Shown in pieces: positions 11,691-23,200 of a stretch of 64,000 nt of DNA. The DNA is from Siphonodentalium dalli (taxonomy: Eukaryota > Mollusca > Scaphopoda > Gadilida > Siphonodentaliidae), in contig CP136066.1 of the NCBI GenBank assembly GCA_032622095.1, forward strand, positions 152,793,152 through 152,857,151, written 5' to 3'. The position numbers and the translations under genes are program-made. The notes under the pieces were generated by a model, which did no database searches, was not told the DNA's origin, and saw nothing but the letters and a program-made list of their open reading frames with translations. How positions within the stretch are numbered: position 1 is the stretch's first letter; each line of letters begins with the position of its first letter.

Positions 11691-12174
11691 TTTGTCTGGT
11701 TGTCGACACCGCACTATCCAGTGTTAAATCCGGTTGAAGTTTCTTGGACAGGTCTGTGTCGAGAATGCCAATAACTATCCTGTCTCGGATCTGGCAGTCC
11801 GATCTGCTCTGGTTTAGCCGCTTTAAAGTCACAAGTTTCCGCCAATTCGTATAAACTACGGATATATATACTTCAACAGATTCGCCCGTTTGCTGCTTTC
11901 CTTTCGTGTATAATATTCCTTTTTGGGACGAAATGTTCGTCGAACTTTTTGAACACTACGTCAAATTTATTTTCGTCGTCACCCGTCAGTCCAAACGACT
12001 TGAACACATTCTCCGCCTCCCGCCACATCGCATAAATAAGTGAGGAGACCCGAATTGTCCCGTCCTCATTTTCTAGCTTGGAAGCAGTCCGGTAGCGTGA
12101 GAAGCGCTGTTTCCACTCCGTCAATTTTGACGGTGATGAAAGTCGAATTCATCCGGTGGGTTAAACGTCGGCAT
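11691..12174 (-). pseudogene. Gypsy gag N-terminal and capsid region
   Basis: The minus-strand ATG at 12174 lies 47 bp inside the 5' LTR and starts MPTFNPPDEFDF. After a frameshift near 12125 come EWKQRFSRYRTA, then VSSLIYAMWREAENV and KFDEHFVPKRNIIHERK. A further frame gives QQTGESVEVYI and another IRDRIVIGILDTDLSKKLQ. These blocks match the gag pattern of animal Gypsy elements. At least three frameshifts are present. Confidence 0.75.
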
Positions 12175-12204
12175 AATTCCTATAGTGTTCAAATATTCAG
12201 TCAG

Positions 12205-12220
12205 TTTACTTCTGACACCA
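12205..12220 (-). promoter_or_regulatory. tRNA primer-binding-site candidate
   Basis: The minus strand immediately after the 5' LTR reads TGGTGTCAGAAGTAAA. A TGG start directly at the LTR edge is the usual layout of a primer-binding site. I did not identify the tRNA. Confidence 0.6.
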
Positions 12221-12406
12221 TGTTAGAATCTTGGGTTCTCGTGGAGATAGTATACAAGCTGGTCGTGTATATAGTTTCATTCTATATCATAAAGCATTGT
12301 ATCTCTGTATTCTCTTTTATACCACGCATGCAGTCTCTATGCACGTCAATCACATACTCGCGGCATGCACTGCCTACGCCCACGCGTGCATCAGGTATAC
12401 TCAACA
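12221..12406 (-). repeat. 5' LTR (right copy)
   Basis: 186 bp, TGTTAGA...ACTCAACA, about 60 bp shorter than the left LTR because a central block is absent. Substitutions between the LTRs indicate an old insertion. Confidence 0.85.
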
Positions 12407-14081
12407 GTCCCATTTTATTTATTATGGTTCAGAATGCTATGCGTCAGAATATGTTACGTTTCATATATAATAAATGGACTCCTTTCATGCAAATTTTATA
12501 AGTTGTATCACTTGAGGCAGTTTTTTCAATGTCAGTTAATTTGTTGAAATTTGGAATACCGTACTCCCCCCCCCCCCCCAATTCGTTAAACAGTGTTTAG
12601 TTTTACGTTCTATGAAATTTAATTCTTGGTTAGGATTGGAAAGTCCTTGGAAATAGGAGACCTAATTTTCAGGAGAAATTTATATTTATAGACGGATCTG
12701 TTTTTGGTGTTATGATCTAATTTGTGCACCATTTTCCAGAATTCGGATGGTTGATTGGCAGTACTGTTAATGATGTTATCTATAATTGTATTTGTAAACT
12801 CCCTAAACTAAATTGTTTCTTCATATTTGTTAATTTGTATGTATAATTTAGCCTCGTGCATGACTTTAGATCGAAGAGGTATATGCAATGGTTCTTGTGT
12901 TAACTTTCTGTAAGATGTTTCAAGTTTCTGTATCACTTTGCATTCAATGTCATACCATGATTTTTACTTTTTCTTTTTATTACGATGAAGTATTTTTGTT
13001 CAATCGAGAGGCATTATTGATCAGCTCTGATGTGATAACTTGTACCGATTCATCTATGCTGCCTTCATTTTTCATTGTGAATCTAATTTAGCCTCCACTT
13101 ACTTTGTCCAGTTATGCTCGTTTCTTGTTGAAATATATACGACTAGAATACCAATGGTGATTTTTGTTGAAATTCGATACTGCATTCTGTAAAATCGAAT
13201 TATTGAGTGATTGTAAGGAATTGGGATATCAGAAATGGCACATTTCATTGGTCCAATGATCTGTTAACATAAACAATACAAAATAAAGTCACATTTCATA
13301 ATCAGTTCCATAAAACAGAAACTGATATAGAAGATATTAGTGAAAAAAGTAAAATCTTCCACATACGGCTGCCATTTTGACGGGCATCTTTGACCGGGGG
13401 GGGGGGGGGTCTAATTTCGCCCTAAAATTTGTCATTATTATCGCAGTCATACATATTGAATTTGTATAATGCCTAATTTTTAATCGCATATTCAATGATA
13501 AAATAGTTACGTTATTTAATAAATTATATAATTATTAAATTTCATGCTTTAGTCACATGGTGAACAATTGTGTTACCAATCTACTCCACCAATTAAACAC
13601 TTACTTACCCATTTTTCGTTGCCTGCTATAATTCAGATTGTATACTTTCTGCAGCTCTGCCTTCACTGTAAAAGTACTTTTCTGCAGCGGCAATAACCTG
13701 CAGCACAAATACGACCATATCGACTACTGATCGTTGAAGTTAGGTGCAACGACACTAGGGGTGGACGTTCCAGCCTTTTTAACTGGATGAGTATATTCCA
13801 AAATGAATTTTAATTTTAGCGTTGGACCCAGTGAGAACCCAGTCCGACTATTTTAGTTTGTTTATAATATTGTCTGTGTTTATTTAGACTGACTCGGGCT
13901 CGGATTTTGATTAATAACCAATTGGAATATTTGTATACTTCTCACCAATAGCTTTGCGCAAATACTATTGATCCGTATTTCGGTATTATTTCGTTTCGGA
14001 TTTCCATTCCACATTTAATTTTTTTTTTAATTTACAAAGTGTGCATTTCGAAATCGATTTTTCCAGATTTAAATCATAAAT
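12407..14081. other. Upstream region of UBR7; no other gene seen
   Basis: AT-rich sequence with a 14-base C run (12566-12579) and a 14-base G run (13396-13409). The UBR7 promoter and 5' UTR should lie here, but I see no TATA box or CpG-rich stretch I would defend. 'tttttccag' at about 14058-14066 could be an acceptor for an untranslated first exon. Confidence 0.4.
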
Positions 14082-14219
14082 ATGGCGAATAACGTAACCA
14101 CTGATGTCGATGATGGTGCTGTGTCGATGGTTGATATATTGGAAGAAGAAAAGGAGTTAGAAGAAGACGCCAATGCAGTTTTGGGTGACAGTGATGATAG
14201 AAATTGCACATATTTCGCG
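14082..14219 (+). CDS. UBR7: UBR7 exon 1
   Basis: 46 codons from the start ATG to NCTYFA, phase 0, donor gtatat. Rich in Asp and Glu. The first 16 residues are variable in the family and the rest aligns with the vertebrate N-terminus. Confidence 0.92.
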
Positions 14220-17200
14220 GTATATATAAATATTATTATTAATTATATTAACACGTTGACTGCCACTACTAGTTAACTCGTAGTCCACTACGAGTTAACT
14301 CGTCACTACGAGTTAACTCATAGTAAATGGTTCCATTGGGGACTGCTGTTACGAGTTAACTCGTACTCGTAGTAGTGTTCATACCACATAAACAGGTCTG
14401 GCAAATGTGAGAATACAGCTACAATAGCTGTATTCAGCTAACCTAGCTGTATTCAGCTATATATTATACTCTCAAACCGGCTGTTTTTCGATAATAAACT
14501 AGAAGCGCTAATTTGCGCATAAAAATTAGGCTACCATATTCTCCGGTCACCCTCAACCAAATCAAAATCGTCGCTTGTGTTCTGACAAAGTGTTGCCTTT
14601 TGTCGACACGGCAATTCTGATTTTGTGTGAAAACTTACTACGGTGGTCGATGTCAGTAAATATTCTGGGGACTATTTTCTGCAAATGCATTCATTAACTA
14701 ACTTATAAAATAAAGATCAAATTCATCCCAAACACTCGTTTACTTCTTCCCGATGCTAAACCGGTAGGGGGCGTTAGAATGGTGTACCTATATCAAGCAT
14801 TTAGAATTACATACCACTAGCGGTTTGTGAGCGATACTGGTAACTATTCATAACTGTATATACAGATATTGTGCGGCATATTGCAAATGTATGGCACAAC
14901 ATAGGGACAACTGAAATGAAAATGCGACTTATATAATTTCTGAAGTATTTCAAACATGAAGTCCTGGTCGTTAGCGAGTCAGAACTATTCAATCTGTTTT
15001 GGCGGGAAAATATATAATGTGTGAAAACTTACTAAACATAACATTGGTATTTGTATTTTCGCGATTCGACATACAAGTATGCGTTTCCGTATTTTTGGAG
15101 AGAATCAGCTCAAGCAGTGAGTGGAACTCGCTCGGTTAAACTCTGGCTAGAGATGTTCCCCTTTTTACCTGTTTTAACCCTTTACCCAACAAACCCGGCC
15201 AAAACCGGCCAAATAAAGCTTCAACAGCCTAAAATATCTTCGGTCTGTCTCAATAAAACCATACAAATATGGATATCATTGGAACCGGCTCATTGACCAC
15301 ATTGTGATGGTTATAGTTATACCCTGTGCCAATGCATTCTCTTATATATGCGAGTCGACCATAGGTCGCCTCGCATATATAAGAGAATGCATTGGCCTAA
15401 AAAAACATTTTTTTAAACACTTTTTACCATTTTTTCTTACATTCTTTAACAATTTTATAATTTTTAATGTGTTAAGCCAATGCATTCTCTTATATATGCG
15501 AGGCGACCTATGGTCGACTCGCATATATAAGAGAATGCATTGGCACAGGGCCCTTCTGTTGGGTAAAGGGTTAACACACCAACCAAACTGCGTTTTAGCA
15601 GCATCATATTGATACTTCCGGGAATGATTAAGATGTTCCATCTTCGGTGATAAATATTGTATTTAATGTATTTTTCAAGGTATTCCGCATTGCATAAGAG
15701 AGTTATTAACCGTTATGACCTACATCGACCGCCGTAGTAAGTTTTCACACATAATCACCATCGCCGTGCCGACAAAAGGCAACACTTTGTCAGAACACAA
15801 GCGACGATTTTGAATTGGTTGAGGGTGGCCGGAGAATAGGGTAGCCTAATTTTGATGCGCAAATTAGCGCTTCTAGTTTATTATCGAAAAACAGCCGGTT
15901 TGAGAGTATAATATATAGCTGAATACAGCTAGGTTAGCTGAATACAGCTAGGTTAGCTGAATACAGCTATTGTAGCTGTATTCTCACATTTGCCAGACCT
16001 GATAAATAACAACACAAACCACAAGTAATGTTGGTGTATGCGCCAATACATGCCCAACGATCCCATTGATCGATTTTATCGGAACGTCGAAATACCAAGC
16101 TGAGGAAAAATAAGGCGGAATATGACATTTAAAGCATGTTTTGTGCTGTATAATTAAGAAATAAAAACAAATAATGCAACATGGCGTAATTTAAAAAAAA
16201 AAATATTTGAGTTTTAACATGTCGAGTGCCGGAAATCAATTAGTAATCTCCCCAGTTTGCCAAATCGTGGCAAGATAGATACCCTTACTAGACCATAATT
16301 TGGCTTCAATGAAGCAAGAATTGGATGACGTCGCGAGTTTAGATGACAGAAACGGCAATTGATAGTACTTTAATATCTCGTAGTCGGCACTGGCGGAAGG
16401 AATTTGGCTATTCCCACAGGCGCTTGTGAATTTTTTTTATATATATACTATATACATATAAGGCTGGACATTCTGGTAGTAAGATTGAGCAGCCATTGTT
16501 GATTCGGCCGTGTGGGAGTTAATGTGCACCGATTTTGTTCGGATAAATGGCAAAATGTTTTATGACTTATGTTAAAAAACAGATTAGTATACTAAATGTG
16601 CTACCTTGTGCCCTCTCTGCTTGAATTTGACAATATTGGGTATTACTAACTGTTTACAACGACAAAACAATTGCACCTTGATCGGGAATCCATCCGTATA
16701 TTTATGTTCACCGATTCGCCGCGTTATTTCTGGATTATTTGCGGGAAATTTGAAACTTACTTCCTGGTTGCAACTTCGAGCGTCCATGTTTGACAGCATG
16801 TCGTTTTGTGTATCAACAAAAATCATGTGACATACGGAAAAAAAATAAAGAAGTATTTTTATATTTCAACCAATCAGCTGCCAGCTACAATTCACTGTGA
16901 ATATACCGACTAAATATTGACTTGTCACTTATATAAAATCATCTAATATTTCAAATACAAACACTTTTTATTGGAATAAGGAAATAAGCAACATTTGAAG
17001 TGGTAATCGCATATTATACTGTTTGTATACGTAAGTTATTGCATATTTAGCCGTTTACCCCGAATTAATTCGGTGCAGATTAACCCCCCGCCGGCCAAGG
17101 CGCCAAACCAAATTTAAAGTTTGGCCCCAGAATGTCATACCTTTCTTTTTTATAGTAAGTAATAAAATATTTGTTACATGTACCTGTGGGTATTCCCACC

Positions 17201-20200
17201 ACCAGTGCCAACTACGAGTTATCTCGTAGACACAATTGGAAACTTTGAGCAACAAATATGAAGTAGAAAGTAACCCAAACAAGTTATTTTGGTGGTAGGC
17301 ATATTTATGGAGGTGTGGGTGTCCTTGTGGTGGTTATAGCTCGTTATATAGTTATATTATGGCTGTTGCACGATGGAGCAAATTACTTATATGAGCATGC
17401 ATGGATACAGGCGCTGAATCCGACGTGGAATCAGGTGAACTTGTTTCCTGTGAGGATGAGTATATTTCGTCCAGTAATGACTACGAGCATGCTTCTTCTG
17501 TTTCGGGCATTGTAAGTTATCTCCAATTTAGCCTGATTTAGGCCTTTGCTAGGGTTCCAAAGTACAGCCCAAAATAATAGTGTAGGAAGAATTGTCAGCA
17601 CAAAATTAAAACAACCATGCAGCAGTAACCAAATACTAGTAGATCCCTGTACATTCAGGAGTGTGCTACATGTAACGATTTCATAAAATCCATCCGTCTG
17701 GAAATAAGTCACCCTTTACTGTAAACCTCTATGCTACACAAAACCATTTATCCATACATGTAGACCAGTTCGATGAACTGCCTGACGTCTAAAGTACGGT
17801 GATTGTTACGCTTTCCATTGTCCAACACGTTCGGAAGAGGGTACAATGTAGCTTTGGGGAATAATTGTTCAGCTTTACTTGAATTATAAATAATAAAATA
17901 CCTAGCCCCCAAATGGAGGCGCACAGTGTGTTCCAAAAACAACTGCTGTGTTCCCTAATAATGAGATAATGGTAGCATCAACTCGCGTAACGTCATGGAT
18001 TATCCGCTTATCTTGAGTTGGATGCTTCCACTCGCACATGAGAGAGAGGGAACAGATTTGGCAGGCCTGTGTGACGTGTGTGGGTCGTTGTGCGAAGTTT
18101 CAATATGTTGAAACACATCGATGTAACCATTCCTCGAAACTGCCTTCGCATGTTTGTACATTGTGAATATCCATCCCCTTGACTGTGTTTGCATGCGTGC
18201 ACATTGTCAGTCTATTGAATACCAAAAAACCCAGTCTAATTCCCCACACCCGACTGCCTCTGGTGGTCACTCAGTGAGACAGTGTCAGCTGTATCCACTC
18301 ACAACTGGGCCATTTTGAGTAGAATATATGTGCTGATGGTGCTCACTTCAGTTGAACGATGTAAGGTGAGCCACACTATTTATTTGATAAAATCACTGTT
18401 CTGATGTTCTGAGGCGGGTTTTCGTGGTGTATCTACCTATTCTACTTCTTCCGTTTGTCAGTTAAACGACATGGAAACCACTACGATATAACTCGTAGTG
18501 GCAACCTGCGAAGGTTGTGTACTACGAGATAACTCATAGTGGCACTCAACGTGTTAATGACATAGCGAGCGTATATCTATAGAAAACAGTGTGGCGATCG
18601 CGAAAACTTCAGCTTGGTATTTCGTCATTTACCGTTACTGCTTGGTGCATCCGAGACAGGTGATAATTAATTTTCCTCAGCATAATGGTAGCCTTTGTTG
18701 ATTAATAATACCAATAAGATTTCAGGGACATTTTAACAGTAATATGTAATCATGAAAGGTTTCTTAAAGATGGTTTATCTCTTTGTAAACATGTGTTATA
18801 TAGTTACCGGGTATAAAATATTAGATATGAATCGAAGACCCCCTGTCCAGAAATGCTTCTATCGATTAATATTGATTATATTTTCTGGTCTAAAAACGCG
18901 TGGTTGTTTAGCTAACAAACAATAGTGGTTAGGCCAACAAATATATATATATATGTACCTGTGTTTCTGGTGACATGCAAGAAAAAAAATAGGGGTGGGG
19001 TGGCTTTTTATCTTATTTTATTTTTTCATTTTATTTTCAACTTTGCTAAAAAAAAATATGAATACCCCCCCCCCCCCCCCAGACTGCTTCTGCTTGTTCT
19101 AATATAGTATAAAATAATAAAACTAAGTACATAATATTAGAATATAGTGTAATTTATTGCTTTATTGAATAGAACATGAAAAAATAAGTTTGATTCCGCA
19201 GTGACCTAATTGAAGTGTGGTATAATTTCCGGTTTAACAGTCATGCGATGTGTCCGTTTTACAGGGAAATGAATCGGTTTACATGGAAAATGAAATGGGA
19301 TGCGTACTAATTTTGCAAAATCAATAAAATGAAAACGGTCGGGGCGCTGGAATTGGGGCATGTGGCTCACCAGAAACACAGGTCTTTTTTATTTTGGCCT
19401 TTACTGTAAACAGAGACCATAACTTTGATTGTGTAATTTTGTCACAAACAAACGTTAATTAGACTTATTATCGCTTATAACTATGGAATAAAACAAAACA
19501 AACAATCAATCTGGGACAGTGTTTTTACAGCTGCATGCAGGTGCATGTAGGAGGTCAGAAAACAATTTCAATTCATAATATTTTCAGTTCATCAGATAAT
19601 TGATTCCAACGGCGCGTTGTCGCGGACAGGAATGAACATAGATACGATTGGTACGTCTTAAAATCTATCAGTTCCCGAAAATCATACAGGTATCTGCCAG
19701 ACCCAAACCCATATAAAGGATGAAAGGAGTTTGTACAGTCATAGTGGGCCAACATCAATTATCACCTATCGCCGAAGTAGTATGTACCAAGCAGTACCGG
19801 TAAATGATGAAATACCAAGCTGAAGTTTTCGCGATTGCTCACTGTTTTCTATAGATATACGCCCGCTATGTCATCAAAACTGAAATAAAATTATGCCATG
19901 TTGCATTATTTTGTTTTATTTCTTCATTAATCAGCACAAAATATGCTTTAAATGTCATGTTCCACCTTATTATCCCCCAGCTTGGTTCTGCTTGGTTCAG
20001 CTTGGTATTTCGACGCACCCGATTTTATATGTATAATTACAATGGCTTGAGATACAACGATTCCTGCATCCCGAACAAGGGGTGGGTGCAGTTAGAAATC
20101 TTGCTAGGATGCTCCAATTCACCATGACCTCTTCTGTACGTCCCTGACCCATGATATACGTGTGCAAATAGACCTTTCCTGGACATATATAGAGGGCTTT

Positions 20201-23200
20201 CGTTGCATAAATCAGTTTGCTCTGGATTGTTCAGGTTTCATTTGAAGCTATATGCCTATAAATGATAATACACCCCATGGGTGCAAGCCACTGGAAGGTC
20301 CACTAAATGCATAAGCTTGGCTATGTAACTTACAATAGAACAACACTTGAATGTGGGTTGAGATAAGTTAGAACTCAGCACCCTGGTTCACTGCGCTAAT
20401 TTCTAACTTAGCTGATTATCAGCTGTGGTTCTATGTTTATTACACATCTCTTACTTATATAGTATTATAGTATTATTGGATATAGTGTCAGAGGCTGCTG
20501 GAAACTGCAGCTAGCCCTACATCAAGTGTATGATCAAGCAGATACACATGGCTTGTATACCCATGCATGCAAGTTCATTTCCCTGGCAATGGGTGTACAA
20601 GTGTGTATATATAAATTAATTTATCGTGTTTTATACAATTTTAGTGGATCAAATTCGGGTCAAATGAAGATGAAACGTGTTATAAAGCTTAAAAGCTACT
20701 ACGAGATAACTCGTAGTCGGCACTTGGGACGAAATTCACCAGTGGTCATCGCTGGTGCCAGCTACGAGTTATCTCGTAGGTAAATACATATTATGTTTTC
20801 GACGTCTTATGCGACGTAGCCTGTACAAGTCACCATGTATAAATTCATTTACTGTGTCTTATACACGATATGCTTGGACCTGTATAGCACTCTTCGTCAT
20901 CTTAGCCACTGGCAACGTAATTGTATTTACCTACGAGATAACTCGTAGTTGGCACCAGTGATGAAACACTAATAAATTCCGTCCCAGTTGCCGACTACGA
21001 GTTATCTCGTAGTAGCCTTATAACATGTTTCAGCATCATATAACCCGATATTGGTCGAACCATTACTCATACATACGTAAAATATCAACTACTATCGACA
21101 AAACATCAAATCCCATGTTGGAATTACCAATTGGTTTTTGGCAGTGAACGTGTTAAGAGAGAGGTCAAGTGACCAATTTTGAATGGAGATTTCCATGCAA
21201 ATCTGCGGAGCAAAAGTTACAAAGTTGCACATACTTCTGAGTGTGACTTGAAAACAACAGGTATTTATCTGACGGGTCCGCTTGTAACTTGTTCCATTAT
21301 AATGTTGTTGGTGTATTTATTTTTGAATTTTATATTGATTTTTCAACTGTAGCCGAGTGTAGGTCAACTTCAAGTGATGTAATTCCAAAAACAAATTATC
21401 AAAAATATATTTATTGCAAAATTTTATAATTTACCAAGCGGACCCACCAGATAAATAGCTGTTGTTTCCAATACCACATCAAGTGACACTCAGAAGTATG
21501 GCAACTCTGTAACTTTTGCTCCGCAGATTTGCATGGATATCCCCATTCAAAATTGTTCACTTGACCTCCCCCTTAAAATTTAAATATATATATAATCTGT
21601 CGCCTGTCTGTCTGTGTTTTAATTTCATGCTTTTGACACGTTTATAACTTTTCAACCGTGTGATCAATGTACAGGCTGTAGCCCAAATTTGGACCACTGC
21701 CTGCATTGTGCCATAAAAGATGACTCACAAACATTTTAGTACCCCGATAAGTCAAAGAAAACCTGAAAGTGAAGATATTAGCGATTATCACAAGTATAAC
21801 TTACTCACAAGTATAACTATCACAAGTATAACGTACTCTGATAACAACTTATCGCCAATTTCATGCTTAAGAAATTTTAATCTTATCATCTTCGGCTTGT
21901 TTCATTTGATTTTTATGAAAAGGAATAATAAATGGGGTGATAAATATATATACATGTATGACGACAAATAGAATCAAATTAGCCATTTTCCCATCAAACC
22001 TAGGATAGACAGGGTAGGTAACAAAATTTGTGATATCTGAGTACGAACGTCGGAGTGTTTCCCTATTGTATTGCAATAATCGCCAACCGAAGATATTTGA
22101 GATATTGGAGGACTCTCCTGTCAGTGCAAATATAGGAATACTGGCTTGTGCTGATGACAACACTATAATCGGTAACAACCCAGTTGATCTCCAGATTCTA
22201 ATCAATTATGGCCTATGCATTTGAATATATAGCAAGTTGCACTAACTAGTACAAGTTGAAGTTAGAACCACAGAAAAGTGTGATCTTAGAAGTGAATCCT
22301 TCAAATTGGCTATCAAAGTAGAAACATAGCCATGCCCAATGTCGAAAATAGAAGAGAATAGCTTAGTTGGTTTTTGGCCCAACCTCTGAGCCACACCTTC
22401 GACACGGTACGGTGAAGTGAACAATTCTGACATAGTATCGGTCGGACCTTGTGTCACCATCTGCATGGATCCCCAGTACCATTGGCATCACGAATTACAA
22501 AAAATCCTCGACAAATTAGACATATTGGGTTGTGGATTTACTTGATCATGTACATTCCGTAAATTTTTCTCGGCTCTCGATGTACCAGTGGCCACAACAA
22601 ATTCATACAATAACGTTCTCACTCTGTGCTGTTCTGTCTATATGTGCCTTGTGCGCAAAATCGATTTGCCAGTCATATTCAGATAGCGAGTAAATTACCA
22701 TCTGCATTTCGTGTAGGCTAGCAACTGATTTCCTTCATGCCTAATAAATCCCAGATTATTACGACCGTATCCATGCATGAATAATAATTCCCAAACATCA
22801 TGGTAAAGTTCCACCAGTTCAAAACTTTTTGAAGATCTGACCTGGAACTTTATAACTATAAAATCGAAAATATAATACAGACAATATACATGTATTTCTT
22901 GGTCCATATATGTTCCTTCGCCCTTACATTACGGGAGCTGCGCTGGTGCAGCATGAAAGATCCTGTGCATTATCTTATATATGCGAGTCTCCCATAGGGA
23001 CACTCACATATATAAGAGAATGCACTGGCTTACAAGGTCACGGTAAATATTGTTAGGCCAATGTATCCTCTTATATATGCCAAGAGAATGCATTGGCACA
23101 GGATTTTCACAAAATTTCAGGAAGCTCCAGTCATGGAAGGGTTAATTATGTATTTCACAGCTGGTAATGGTCTCAGTTTGAGATTGTATGATTTAGGCGA

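Larger units (their letters stand above)
6040..12406 (-). mobile_element. Degenerate Ty3/Gypsy-like LTR retrotransposon with nested insertions
   Basis: Two similar LTRs (6040-6285 and 12221-12406) both begin TGTTAGA and end ACTCAACA. On the minus strand, gag starts at 12174, a gag zinc-knuckle piece lies at 10255-10560 and integrase at 6524-7518, which is the Gypsy order. The flanking pentamers GTTCC and GTCCC could be a mutated 5-bp target duplication. Protease, reverse transcriptase and RNase H are not recognisable; their place holds a foreign protein relic (8008-9902). Gag is split by a tandem-repeat block and integrase by a perfect palindrome. The element is dead. Confidence 0.85.
14248..18557. 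mobile_element. TTAA-flanked piggyBac-like element candidate with subterminal palindromes
   Basis: The left end is TTAACACGTTGACTGCCACTA and the right end is its near reverse complement, ending CACTCAACGTGTTAA. Both ends carry palindromes of the type CTACGAGTTAACTCGTAG just inside. TTAA at both boundaries is the hallmark of piggyBac-type insertion. The left boundary is 28 bp into UBR7 intron 1. A similar right end occurs at 21139-21155, so the outer limit could instead be 21155. Nested elements fill much of the interior. Confidence 0.5.

Noticed and set aside
15304-15612. Open frames through the double-hairpin MITEs (also 32510-32791, 53135-53464)
   Set aside because: They translate the palindromic repeat itself (for example 'RIYKRMHW' appears in all of them on both strands), so they are not genes.
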